DNA of 36,182 nucleotides, from the IMG/VR virus record IMGVR_UViG_3300020439_000031, positions 1 through 36,182 of that record; one strand, given 5' to 3'. This document shows positions 14,863-23,881 of the stretch, piece after piece. A model generated the notes under the pieces. That model saw nothing but the letters and a program-made list of their open reading frames with translations, ran no database searches and was not told the origin of the DNA. This DNA is from a virus. Numbering within the stretch: position 1 is the first letter of the stretch; each line of letters begins with the position of its first letter. The translations under genes were made by a program, and so were the position numbers.

Positions 14863-17800
14863 TAACGTCTACCTCCTGTTTTTGTTTCTAACCTCATAAC
14901 TCCTACGTTCCAGTTAGTTGCTGTATCGCCTTCAACCCTCATTTTTATTTGGCGGCCAGAAAATCTTACAGATGTTGGGTTGCTAGGATTAAATGGGCCA
15001 TATGTTCTTTCTGTGTCATTAGGGTAAAACTTACTTTTAAATTTTAAATCAACATTTCCTTGTGTTTTTTCGTCAGGAATAACATCTGTAACTTTCATAA
15101 TTTTATCGCCGTTACCAATACTTATTGGCCCCGTTTCACAAAAAACAGTAGCGCCATCATAGTTAAAACCTTGCTCGTGATTTTGTAAGTTGGTAACTGT
15201 TGTATGGTCTGTCATTAAAGGATTAGCAAAAACACCTCTTGCTGCCCCTGCTGTCCTAGACAAATTGCCTAAAAGCCAGTGCCTATCAGCATAGTTATAT
15301 CCCACATACCTATCGACTTCTAAACTACCGCCTGATGGATAAAACCACCAAATCTCGTTTTCACCACCTAACGCCATACCCCAAACTTTTGATTGTTGGT
15401 CTTGGTTAAAATCGCTAAAAATATAGTCTCTAACTTCGCATGGCAATTCTTGAACACTGTTACCATCAAAAAAGTGAAAACTTTCTTGCCCAAACCAAAA
15501 CACACCGTAATCAGTCGATACAGCACTTAATCTTGAAATAGCTCCGCAATGTTCACCTATTTTTTGAAACCCATAAACGTAAGGTGGGCCAATATATGAA
15601 GCCGTGTGAGCATCGGTATCCGTAATGATTAAAACCTGACCTCTCGTTCTAATGCCTTGCATAATTTGGCCACTTGTTGCTAACTCTATATCTCCTGCTT
15701 CATTTGTTGGTAATGGGTTCCATACAGTATTTTGTTCTTTATCACACCATTGGACTTTACGAGCATTGCCACCTGCTCCCAAAGCAAAGATAAAACGCTC
15801 CTCTGTTACAACAACTCCTTTATTATTTATTGGAGCATTTTCTATAGGTTCAACTACAGTTTTTTGTTTTAAGCTTATGTTATCTATATCAAAATTAGGT
15901 GTATCATAAGCTTGCGGTATTATTTCTATCTTAGCTTGCGTATCGTCTGTGCCAAATCTAAAAATATTAAAACCCACTGATAAGGTTTCATGCACATAAA
16001 CTGTTGTCGTATTAACACCAGTAATTTTTACTTTTACATCTGGGATTGTTGCTACATTTGCATCGTCATTAGGGTCAATCAATGTAACCTCTAAATCGAA
16101 TGTGTCTTGGTTATCACCAATATTGTGAGTAAATGTGTGAGCCGTACCTAAATTTTTAATTAAAGTGTGTGCTGAACCTATGTCTTGCCTAAAAATATGA
16201 GCAGAGCCAATATCTTGTCTAAACGTATGACCAGTGCCAACACCTACGCCAGTGATATCTATAGCTGAACCCCCTGACGTTGCGGATAATTGAAACTCAG
16301 TGCCAGACGAATTTATTATGAAGTAATTCGTACCGTTGACTAGCCCTGCTATATCAGTACCACCACCATTAGAATAGACAACTTCTTGACCATCCGAAAA
16401 CGTGTTACTTACTATGATTTTATCGTTCGTTGCATCTACAACTGCCGTATCTGTGCTATCTATAGTAACAGTAGCGTTATCACTTAAAGCTATTGCTGCA
16501 CCGCCTGATGTAGCTGACAATTGAAAATCAGATGCACTAGCGTTTACAATAAAATAATTTGTGCCATCAGTTAATCCGTCTATCGCCGCACCGCCGCCAA
16601 CGTTGTAAACAACTTCGATGCCATTTGTGAAAGTATTTGCAACAATAATTTTATTATTTGTCAGATCGACAGAAAAACCAATGTGATTAAAAACATGGTT
16701 ATTACCAACACCCACGCCCGTAATATCAATGGCTGAACCGCCAGAAGTAGCTGCTAACTGAAATTCCGCACTTGTTGCACTTATGATAAAATAAGTTGTG
16801 CCATTACTTAATCCTGCAATATCAGTGCCGCCACCATTGGAATATGTAACTTGGTCGCCATTAGAAAACGTATTTGATATAATAATTTTATCGTTTGTAG
16901 CATCGACTACTGCTGTGTCAGTGCTGTCTGTAATGGTTACTGTTTTATTGGCGCTAGCATTGTCAGCATCAAAAGTAACCTGATTATTAGCTGTTAATGT
17001 GATTGGCGTACCACCTGACGTTGTAGATAATTGAAATTCTGTTGCAGATGCAGAAACCACAAAATAACTTGTACCGCTTGTCAAACCACCAATATTGACA
17101 CCGCCACCATTATTATACGCTACACTATCGCCAGTAACAAAACTGTTTGTTGACACAATTTTATCGTTAGTTACATCCACAATTGCAGAATTGTCTGCGT
17201 CAAATGTAAGACTTAACGGTGATGTCAAATCAATAGCTGTACCACCTGAAGTAGCAGCTAATTGAAATTGTGATGAACTGCTACCTAAAACAAAATAATC
17301 GGTGTCATTTACTAGGCCGCCTATATCTGCACCGCCACCATTTGAGTAACGAACTTTAGTATTTGCTGCAAATGTATTCGCAACAACAATGTTATCGGTA
17401 GTAACATTGACCACAGCAGTATCATCAGCGTTAATAGTTACTGCATTTGTCTGGGGTAATATACCTGTTACGGTTTGGTCTAAGTTACCAAAATTTATAC
17501 GTTTTAACTCATGCGAAGAACCAATGTCTAATCTTACAATGTGCGCAGAACCAATGTCTTTATCAAAAGTATGTGTCGCACCTATTACTTGCGTAAAACT
17601 GTGGTTAGTTCCTGCCCCTAATGCTGTTAAATCAATTGCTGCTCCACCTGCTGTTGCGCTCAACTGAAACTCTGCTGCTGTAGCATTGACAATAAAATAA
17701 TTTGTAAGATTAGTCAGACCAGTAATGTCTGTTCCGTTGCCGTTAAAATATTGGACTTCCTCGCCATTAACAAAAGTGTTTGCTATAACAATTTTGTCCG

Positions 17801-19478
17801 TTGCCAGTACCGCCACAGCACCGTCGCTACCATCTACCGTAACCGCTTTAGGGGCTGTTAAGTTTATCGCTGCGCCGCCAGACGTTGCAGCTAGTTTAAA
17901 TGTGTTTGCCGCCGCAGAAACTACAAAGTAATCAGTACCATTTACTAACCCGTTTATATCTGTGCCACCGCCATTTGCATACTTTACCTCGTCGCCATCG
18001 GCTAAACCATGCGCTGTTGAAGTTATAGTTTCTGTTGCAAAATCAATAGTTTGTGCGTTATCAATCGTTGTAATAGCATTGCCCATTGCCGCGCCATGAG
18101 TAACGCATTGGTATGTCAAGTTTGCAGGTGCGTTCGAAGGAACTGCAAAGGTAACCGTAGCGCCCGCTTGCCCTTCTGTTCCGTTAACTGTCACTCCTGT
18201 TGTGTACGCTGTAGCGCCATCAAAGAAGCCTATAGGGTGCGTAGCATTTGACGCATCACTAACATCAAAAGTATAAGTTTGGCCTCGTACCAATCTCAAT
18301 GTTGGCTTTTCTGCGCCATCTAATGCAAATATATTATTGCCACCTACATTTACGACTGTCACCGCATAATTGATTGGGCCAACCACTGTGTTATTAGGGT
18401 CTATAGTTGTTGTTGGGTCAGCAGTTAAATCTATAGCAGCGCCACCCGACGTTGCAGAAAGTTGAAACTCTGTAGCACTAGCCCCAACAATGAAGTAAGA
18501 AGCATCATTAGTAAGACCACTAATATCTGTACCGCCGCCATTGTTATATGTAACCGCGTCACCGTTTGTAAAAGTGTTTGCTACGACTATCTTGTTATTA
18601 GCAATGTCTTTAACAGCGCCATCATCTGCATCAAAAGTAACCTCATAATTTGGCGTTATGTCTATCGCTGCACCACCAGAGGTTGCTGCTAATTTAAAAT
18701 TATTAGTTGTAGCAGATACGATAAAATAATTTGTTCCTGTTGTTAGACCGCCGATAGCTACCTGTCCTGTTGGAACAGTGTAAGTTACTTCGTCATTATT
18801 AGCAAACTTATGTGCGGTGATTGTAATTGTGTCATTTGCTGCATCAACAATTGTAGCGTCATTTGCGTTAATGGTAGGTTTATATAATTGATATTCCGCT
18901 ACACCACCTGCTATTGACCAGTTTGTACCTTTAGTCCAATCGCTGTCTGCGGCAAAATCGCCATTCGTAACTAACTCTGGGCCAACATACGTTGACAAAT
19001 CCCACTCCCATAAACGCCCATCATCGTAGTGAAAACCTATAAGATTTTGACCAAAGTTATCAAGCTGCCATGTTGTAGCTTCTTGTGGAATACTAGCACT
19101 ACTGGAGGGTCTTGGCTGTCCGTAATAACCAGTGCCATAGAAACTGTTTCCGAACCCTGTACCTACTGCTGCATCTTCTCTACCTGCCGCTAAATCATCA
19201 GGCGTTAGATTGTATTTGAAACCGCCACCTGTCATGCCACACAACTGATCGTGCGAACCTCCTGCAATCCATGCAGTGCCATCGTTTGATTGCCATGTGT
19301 GCAAACCTCTACACACATTATTGAGAAATGTGCTTTTTCTTAACTGCCAACCACCGACAGGACGTAAGCTACCATCTACCCAACGAACGAGGTTCCCATC
19401 ACGCCATCTGTATGAACCTTCGTATTCTGTTCCGTTTCTGTAAAAGCCAGGGGGAAGTTTTAGAGGTACTAAAGTCAT
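14862..19478 (-). CDS. Giant tail hub protein (P22 gp10-like) with nested repeat and cupredoxin insertions, 1538 aa
   Basis: Residues 1-160 and 1210-1538 (start LKLPPGFYRNGTEYEG; VTEERFIFALGAGGNARKV; GVFWFGQESFHFFDGNSV) look like the beta-propeller packaged-DNA-stabilisation/tail hub proteins of podoviruses, normally 450-700 residues. Residues 168-198 (PELVTNGDFAADSDWTKGTN) look like the first strands of a carbohydrate-binding jelly roll, and 1122-1205 (ending NFDIDNISLKQ) like the end of the same domain. Between them lie nine copies of a 77-residue repeat and, at 370-470, a cupredoxin-like domain. Decapeptide repeats with a regular histidine occur at 628-662 and 1078-1125. The hub plugs the portal; the insertion probably extends from the tail as a host-binding appendage. 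Nested insertion is an interpretation of the visible segments. Confidence 0.8.
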   Translation of the reverse strand: MTLVPLKLPPGFYRNGTEYEGSYRWRDGNLVRWVDGSLRPVGGWQLRKSTFLNNVCRGLHTWQSNDGTAWIAGGSHDQLCGMTGGGFKYNLTPDDLAAGREDAAVGTGFGNSFYGTGYYGQPRPSSSASIPQEATTWQLDNFGQNLIGFHYDDGRLWEWDLSTYVGPELVTNGDFAADSDWTKGTNWSIAGGVAEYQLYKPTINANDATIVDAANDTITITAHKFANNDEVTYTVPTGQVAIGGLTTGTNYFIVSATTNNFKLAATSGGAAIDITPNYEVTFDADDGAVKDIANNKIVVANTFTNGDAVTYNNGGGTDISGLTNDASYFIVGASATEFQLSATSGGAAIDLTADPTTTIDPNNTVVGPINYAVTVVNVGGNNIFALDGAEKPTLRLVRGQTYTFDVSDASNATHPIGFFDGATAYTTGVTVNGTEGQAGATVTFAVPSNAPANLTYQCVTHGAAMGNAITTIDNAQTIDFATETITSTAHGLADGDEVKYANGGGTDINGLVNGTDYFVVSAAANTFKLAATSGGAAINLTAPKAVTVDGSDGAVAVLATDKIVIANTFVNGEEVQYFNGNGTDITGLTNLTNYFIVNATAAEFQLSATAGGAAIDLTALGAGTNHSFTQVIGATHTFDKDIGSAHIVRLDIGSSHELKRINFGNLDQTVTGILPQTNAVTINADDTAVVNVTTDNIVVANTFAANTKVRYSNGGGADIGGLVNDTDYFVLGSSSSQFQLAATSGGTAIDLTSPLSLTFDADNSAIVDVTNDKIVSTNSFVTGDSVAYNNGGGVNIGGLTSGTSYFVVSASATEFQLSTTSGGTPITLTANNQVTFDADNASANKTVTITDSTDTAVVDATNDKIIISNTFSNGDQVTYSNGGGTDIAGLSNGTTYFIISATSAEFQLAATSGGSAIDITGVGVGNNHVFNHIGFSVDLTNNKIIVANTFTNGIEVVYNVGGGAAIDGLTDGTNYFIVNASASDFQLSATSGGAAIALSDNATVTIDSTDTAVVDATNDKIIVSNTFSDGQEVVYSNGGGTDIAGLVNGTNYFIINSSGTEFQLSATSGGSAIDITGVGVGTGHTFRQDIGSAHIFRQDIGSAHTLIKNLGTAHTFTHNIGDNQDTFDLEVTLIDPNDDANVATIPDVKVKITGVNTTTVYVHETLSVGFNIFRFGTDDTQAKIEIIPQAYDTPNFDIDNISLKQKTVVEPIENAPINNKGVVVTEERFIFALGAGGNARKVQWCDKEQNTVWNPLPTNEAGDIELATSGQIMQGIRTRGQVLIITDTDAHTASYIGPPYVYGFQKIGEHCGAISRLSAVSTDYGVFWFGQESFHFFDGNSVQELPCEVRDYIFSDFNQDQQSKVWGMALGGENEIWWFYPSGGSLEVDRYVGYNYADRHWLLGNLSRTAGAARGVFANPLMTDHTTVTNLQNHEQGFNYDGATVFCETGPISIGNGDKIMKVTDVIPDEKTQGNVDLKFKSKFYPNDTERTYGPFNPSNPTSVRFSGRQIKMRVEGDTATNWNVGVMRLETKTGGRR
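16104..16247 (-). repeat. Decapeptide (30-bp) repeats with periodic histidine
   Basis: Codons 1078-1125 of the tail hub read GTGHTFRQ-DI-GSAHIFRQ-DI-GSAHTLIKNL-GTAHTFTHNI-GDNQ, in register every ten residues with one His each. A shorter related run is at residues 628-662 (about 17493-17597: IGATHTF, IGSAHIV, IGSSHEL). The regular His ladder could bind metal or form a solenoid/trimeric stalk. Confidence 0.75.
16224..18863 (-). repeat. Nine-copy 77-residue (231-bp) repeat array inside the tail hub gene
   Basis: Each copy ends in a Y-F-(I/V)-(I/V) strand followed by FQLSATSGGAAID or a close variant. The tyrosines fall at residues 251, 328, 517, 594, 728, 805, 897, 975 and 1052, so the base period is 77, with larger steps where a cupredoxin-like domain (about 112 extra), a His-decapeptide linker (57 extra) and a short spacer (15 extra) are inserted. 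Beta-rich, adhesin-like. DNA copies have diverged, so this is an old or selected array. Confidence 0.85.
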
Positions 19479-20518
19479 TAGGTTGTCGCTCCAAATATTG
19501 TTCCGTTGTTTACAAGGGTATATGTGTTACCAGTAGGCTCTACTCCCTTACCACCTGCACCCCCAGTGCCGTTTGTAGTACGTCCTCCTGCTCCATGACC
19601 GCCTCTAGCGCCCCAACCGCCTCCACCTGCGCCTAAAGATGAGTTTCCTGCTCTTTGACCTACAAAACCTGCTTGACCACCTGCGCCACCAGTAGCATCA
19701 GTACCCCACTGCGTCACATAGGCTGTTGTTGGGTTACAATCCGCGCCTGGTAAAATACGTCCACCACCACCTGCGCTACCACCTTGTATTTCGCTTCCAC
19801 TACTGTTTTCCGTTGCGTAGGAACCTACACCACCTGCTTGTGCGGTTTGTGATGTTACTTGAGCAGGTTGAGCAGCAGCAGCATTTAAAACCGCTCCCGT
19901 ACTCCATGAGCCAGTAGTATGGGCAACACCACCGTTTTTAACACAAGTTCCTCCAGTGCCACCACCTGCACCGCCTCCGCCGCCACCACGACGCTGACCA
20001 GTGCTATTTTGTGTAGCGCCACCTCCGCCGCCACCTGCAATAAATGCACCACTGTTATTGGTTATGCTAACGTTAGACACACCAGAATTTATGCGAATTG
20101 CAGGGCCACCTGCGGTTCCATTATAACCAATAGTTCCTGCACCATTTCCACCTTTACCAATAATGTAGCCATTGTTTATAATTGTGCATGGAATATCAAT
20201 TGTCATACCTGCATTAGACGTATTGTCTGACCAAATCCACCAACCGCTAGGAATTGTTAAGACGCCGCCGCTACTTATGTAGTCACTTACAGTAATTTCT
20301 TGCAGTGAATTTTGACCGTTTATAACAACAGGATTTGCTACACTATCAAGGTCTACAATACTTGAAGCACCATAAAAATCGCTAAATGATATAGGATTAT
20401 TATTGCCAGGAATACCATCAGCAGCAGCAAAATACTCACTTATACTAATAGGATTAGTGCCACCAAATTCAGTTTGAATTGCGCTAAGTGATATTGCACC
20501 GCTTGTAGGTAGTGCCAT
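19478..20518 (-). CDS. Glycine-rich tail fibre adhesin, 346 aa
   Basis: Starts MALPTSGAISLSAIQTEFGG, a common opening of marine phage fibre proteins, probably the part that attaches to the tail. Residues about 160-325 contain six glycine-rich blocks (for example 162-167, 178-190, 246-253, 297-312, 318-324) separated by short loops. This resembles gp38-type adhesins of T-even phages such as S16, where polyglycine helices pack into a sandwich and the loops between them bind the receptor. So this is a candidate host-range determinant. The fold is inferred from composition and spacing. Confidence 0.75.
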   Translation of the reverse strand: MALPTSGAISLSAIQTEFGGTNPISISEYFAAADGIPGNNNPISFSDFYGASSIVDLDSVANPVVINGQNSLQEITVSDYISSGGVLTIPSGWWIWSDNTSNAGMTIDIPCTIINNGYIIGKGGNGAGTIGYNGTAGGPAIRINSGVSNVSITNNSGAFIAGGGGGGATQNSTGQRRGGGGGGAGGGTGGTCVKNGGVAHTTGSWSTGAVLNAAAAQPAQVTSQTAQAGGVGSYATENSSGSEIQGGSAGGGGRILPGADCNPTTAYVTQWGTDATGGAGGQAGFVGQRAGNSSLGAGGGGWGARGGHGAGGRTTNGTGGAGGKGVEPTGNTYTLVNNGTIFGATT

Positions 20519-20522
20519 TTAA

Positions 20523-20996
20523 TTACACCCCTTTAGCTGGTATAGTTCCAAAAGCTGTTATATCACCTGAACAAATTAAATTTCCTGAAGTGTCTAGCAT
20601 CAAATGGTCTGTGCCATTTTTAGAAAAATATAACCGACCATTACTTTCTTCTATTCTCCAAGTAGAAAAGTCTACTTTTTCTGCCTTTATTTCACCTGCC
20701 GAACCGTAAATAACAGCTTTTCCATTAACAACTGTGTTTGCTGCAGAACCATCTAGTAGGTTAAGTTCAGAACTTTCTAGTGTATTAGCAACACCATCTA
20801 GAACATTTAATTCTTCAGCAGAAACAGTAACGGCTGTACCGCTTATTTTAAATGCTCCTTGCTCTAAGTTAGGTGCTGTTGTGCCGCCACCTGTCCCATT
20901 AACACCATCTACAATAACATCTAATGCATCATTTATGGTTTGACCCCACGTATCCTGAGAACCTCCAACTGTTGGTTTTGTAATTGTAATAGCCAT
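20523..20996 (-). CDS. Tail fibre protein, 157 aa
   Basis: Starts MAITITKPTVGGSQDTWGQT, and contains SAEELNVLDGVANTLESSEL, the ELNLLDG-type motif common in phage fibre shafts, followed by beta-rich C-terminal repeats (GRLYFSKNGTDHLMLDTSGN). It belongs to the fibre block and is read just before the glycine-rich adhesin. Ribosome site AGAGG. Likely trimeric shaft component; receptor unknown. Confidence 0.8.
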   Translation of the reverse strand: MAITITKPTVGGSQDTWGQTINDALDVIVDGVNGTGGGTTAPNLEQGAFKISGTAVTVSAEELNVLDGVANTLESSELNLLDGSAANTVVNGKAVIYGSAGEIKAEKVDFSTWRIEESNGRLYFSKNGTDHLMLDTSGNLICSGDITAFGTIPAKGV

Positions 20997-21033
20997 ATTA
21001 AAACCTCTTTGTTTGCTTCATTGTATCAAATAA

Positions 21034-21597
21034 TTATTGTTCCGTCCATGTATTAGATAAATTAACATCTTGTTGTTCTAGCCAATTACTTTCCGTAATA
21101 TTATCTGTTTGCTCTGTCCAGAAATCACTAGGATTTGTTGCATCACCATAATCTGGAACTTGCGGAGAAAATTCTGTATATTCTGTTGTCGGTATTTCAA
21201 TAATGTTAAATGGAAATCCTGTATCACCAAATATTACATTAATCGTTATATTGCTTTGGTTTAAATTGTGGTCTTGAGTAATAACTGGATTACCTGCAAT
21301 GGTATTTATTGTTAAATTGGTTGATGAAAGATTTTGCGTTTGATTTAACAAAGTAAGCGTTGTTAAGCTTGTGTTTGCTGTAATATCTACGTTTGCTAAG
21401 TTATGAATTTGCGTTAATGTCTGTGGAGCTAAACTAGGATTAACTGTAATATCATTGATACTAATAGCTACAACATCTGGCGTTAACACTGGCGTATTAG
21501 TTACTGTATTTATTGTTAAATTAGGCAGACTAATACTTGATAACAGACTGCCAACACCTGAAACTGTTGAACCTGCTATCGGTGCAAAGCCTAACAT
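21034..21597 (-). CDS. Tail protein with short beta repeats, 187 aa
   Basis: About five imperfect repeats of roughly 20 residues built around NLTINTxxxxPVxT (for example at NLTINTVTNTPVLTPD and NLTINTIAGNPVITQD), then a Trp-rich C-terminus with WTEQ near both ends of the last 30 residues. This resembles the Thr/Leu-rich repeats of marine phage structural proteins. Its ATG shares a base with the stop of the radical SAM gene, so it is translationally joined to the modification island; it is a candidate substrate for that island by position only. Confidence 0.7.
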   Translation of the reverse strand: MLGFAPIAGSTVSGVGSLLSSISLPNLTINTVTNTPVLTPDVVAISINDITVNPSLAPQTLTQIHNLANVDITANTSLTTLTLLNQTQNLSSTNLTINTIAGNPVITQDHNLNQSNITINVIFGDTGFPFNIIEIPTTEYTEFSPQVPDYGDATNPSDFWTEQTDNITESNWLEQQDVNLSNTWTEQ

Positions 21598-22490
21598 TAT
21601 CTATAATCCTTCAGAGAAAATTCTGCGCCGTTCATAACGTTTTCCTTTGCATAATTGCTATACACTAAAACCTCGCTGTCTTCTATTAAGAAATCGCAAT
21701 CCTTACAAAAACTTGGATAATCACCATTTTTGTGCTGCTGTCTAAGATTTTGGTATGTTTCCCCTGTGTATATTTCTTGGAATGTATTAGTATATATATT
21801 TCCTAAAGTAGCCTCTGTGTCGCGCCCTAAAACCTGACAACAGGGGTGAACAGCTCCATTTGCTCTAATTACTGCATCAGGACTAAACGGCCTTCCACAC
21901 GTTCTTTTTTTACCTTTTCTGTCACTATGATAAACGCCTGACCAATTATGCATTTTCCATATCTCCACCAAACCACCGTCACTTAGCTCTAAATATTTTT
22001 GTTTTTCATATTCGATATTGTTGTTGTCTAAAATTAAATGGTAACTGGCAACCTGACATTGTTTAGCGTAGTCTCGCATCATTTGCATATTTTCTAACAC
22101 CCAGTAGAATGAACGGCTATTCATCCACTTAGCATAAAGTTGTGGTGTATAACCTATGATAGAAAATCTGTAAAAATCTAACCCTGCATCAACGCAATCT
22201 TTCATAAACTGATTACGCATTTTTAAACCGTTAGAAAACAAATAAGCCTTTGCTCCTACTTCCTTAATAGCTTCTATATATTTTGGTAATTGTTTTGTAA
22301 GTGTAGCTTCGCCAGAACCATCTAGATTAACAACATTAGGTTTTAATTCTAACAACAAACCTTTAAATGTGCTAAGAGGCATTTCTGTCAAAAAATCTGC
22401 ATCCCTACCATCTGTTTGTGGACACATATTGCAGCTATAATTGCAAGCACCGTTAACTTCTATGACTGCCCTATCTATGTACATAAACAC
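21597..22490 (-). CDS. Radical SAM protein with SPASM-type C-terminus, 297 aa
   Basis: C16-x3-C20-x2-C23 (ACNYSCNMC) binds the SAM-cleaving 4Fe-4S cluster; GSGE at 58-61 is the SAM-binding GGE-like motif. C198, C217, C218, C262 and C265 form a SPASM-like set for extra clusters, as in enzymes that modify peptides or sugars. It overlaps the FkbM gene by 20 bp and the next tail gene by one base. Substrate unknown: candidates are a glycan, a virion protein or a host component. It is most similar by organisation to the other radical SAM protein of this island. Confidence 0.88.
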   Translation of the reverse strand: MFMYIDRAVIEVNGACNYSCNMCPQTDGRDADFLTEMPLSTFKGLLLELKPNVVNLDGSGEATLTKQLPKYIEAIKEVGAKAYLFSNGLKMRNQFMKDCVDAGLDFYRFSIIGYTPQLYAKWMNSRSFYWVLENMQMMRDYAKQCQVASYHLILDNNNIEYEKQKYLELSDGGLVEIWKMHNWSGVYHSDRKGKKRTCGRPFSPDAVIRANGAVHPCCQVLGRDTEATLGNIYTNTFQEIYTGETYQNLRQQHKNGDYPSFCKDCDFLIEDSEVLVYSNYAKENVMNGAEFSLKDYR

Positions 22491-23118
22491 AATCTTTCTG
22501 ACGAAAAACTTTATCTTTAGTATATCCTAATTCTATCAATTTTCTATCGCATAAAACTGTTGCCTCTCGCAGAGGTTTTTGCTCCATAATAATGACAGGT
22601 TTGTATTTTTTAATTGTCTCTAATGAACCTTGCAAAGATAAATACTCATGCCCTTCAACATCAAATTTTATTAAATCGACATTTTCTACATCTAAACTAT
22701 CAAGAGTTTTTACTTCAGTAAGAAAGGTTTTCATTGTTCTTTTCCATCGGTTCCAATTATCTAATGACGGTTTTTCATATCTATTTGTTCCATCATTTCT
22801 AGTAAAATATAGTGTTTTATTTTTTTCTGCCTGGTCACTTATACCAAAATTATAGGTATTAACATTGTCTTGAGCATTTAGCACCAAACAAGCATAAGCC
22901 TCTGGGCTTGGCTCAAAACTATAAACAGTATTAAAAAATTCTGCCATTTGATTAGCTATTAGACCATAGCAACCGCCTATATCTATTGCCGCTCGTTTAT
23001 TTTTACATAATGACTGACAGTAAGCTATCATACCTGCGTGATATTGTTTGCCTTTTGAAACAACATCAAAAACATGGTCACTTGGAGCCGACAGCCATAT
23101 GCCGTTAAGCTGAAACAT
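22471..23118 (-). CDS. FkbM-family SAM-dependent methyltransferase, 215 aa
   Basis: SAM-binding motif I is AIDIGGCYG (44-52), followed by FEPSP (68-72) and LIKFDVEGHE (149-158), the signature of FkbM methyltransferases. These usually O-methylate sugars or small molecules. It overlaps the flanking radical SAM genes by 14 and 20 bp, so the three are co-translated. A role in methylating a glycan made or altered by the island is plausible. Length is within the usual range. Confidence 0.88.
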   Translation of the reverse strand: MFQLNGIWLSAPSDHVFDVVSKGKQYHAGMIAYCQSLCKNKRAAIDIGGCYGLIANQMAEFFNTVYSFEPSPEAYACLVLNAQDNVNTYNFGISDQAEKNKTLYFTRNDGTNRYEKPSLDNWNRWKRTMKTFLTEVKTLDSLDVENVDLIKFDVEGHEYLSLQGSLETIKKYKPVIIMEQKPLREATVLCDRKLIELGYTKDKVFRQKDCVYVHR

Positions 23119-23881
23119 GCTGCAAATTTTTCATTCTGACTAAAAACTCTACACTGCATTGAATATTACATTCGTTACATGGTGACATACTGCGCTTGCC
23201 TTTAATTAAAGTGCTTCTGTATTCGTTTAATCTTTTGTTTTTTGTCGTGTAATCTTTAATAGGCTCATCAAATATGTTGCTGAGAACCTCTATATCTTTC
23301 CAGACGTCGCAACATAAATTATAATCACCGTTCCAATTAATATACACCACCTCAAACGGTTTGTGGCACATTTCACCATAAATGTGATGATTATATTCTG
23401 GTTCTGGGTTTATCTGATTTGGTATATATCCCGACCTTGTTTTCCAGTTTCTAAAAAATGGGTCTTTTTTATTCTTAATTCTAAAATTTGGATATTTTCT
23501 TTGTATTGATTGCGGTGTTTCTAAGTTTTCAGCATAGACATTATAAACAACGTCATCGAACTGCTCTATTAAATCTAAATATTCATCTACCCTATTTCCG
23601 TTTGTATTCATTTCAATTTCAACGGGCGCTCTACTTTTTAAGTCAATAAGAAGCTCCGCTATTGCACCAAAGTTTTTTGCTAGGGTAGGTTCACCTCGAC
23701 CTGCTAACTGCACTGCAACAGGCTGTCCTAGCTCCTCTAGCTGTTTTACAATTGTTTTTGCTGTTTCTACAGACATGTGAACATTGGTATTTGGGTATCC
23801 ATGACCTCTAGGGCAAAAGTTACAAGTGTAATTGCACAACTCAGATAAATTAAGCTCTACATATTTAAGCAGTTTGTTCAT
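23105..23881 (-). CDS. Radical SAM protein with SPASM-like Cys set, 258 aa
   Basis: C16-x3-C20-x2-C23 (LCNYTCNFC) and GRGEP (61-65) are the radical SAM motifs; C172, C190, C191, C235, C238 and C242 make a C-terminal SPASM-like set. Start is clear from the overlap with the oxygenase gene (17 bp). It lies two genes from a second radical SAM protein of similar layout; the pair may act in sequence or on related substrates. No precursor peptide gene is evident nearby. Confidence 0.87.
   Translation of the reverse strand: MNKLLKYVELNLSELCNYTCNFCPRGHGYPNTNVHMSVETAKTIVKQLEELGQPVAVQLAGRGEPTLAKNFGAIAELLIDLKSRAPVEIEMNTNGNRVDEYLDLIEQFDDVVYNVYAENLETPQSIQRKYPNFRIKNKKDPFFRNWKTRSGYIPNQINPEPEYNHHIYGEMCHKPFEVVYINWNGDYNLCCDVWKDIEVLSNIFDEPIKDYTTKNKRLNEYRSTLIKGKRSMSPCNECNIQCSVEFLVRMKNLQHVSA

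Noticed and set aside
16224-18863. Repeat array considered as a CRISPR or insertion-derived repeat
   Set aside because: The repeats are in frame, 231 bp long, diverged at DNA level and conserved as protein; there is no spacer structure or terminal repeats.
21597-23881. Radical SAM genes as a RiPP biosynthetic cluster
   Set aside because: No precursor peptide, peptidase or transporter gene is visible nearby; the idea is not excluded, but the fibre proteins and glycan enzymes fit better.
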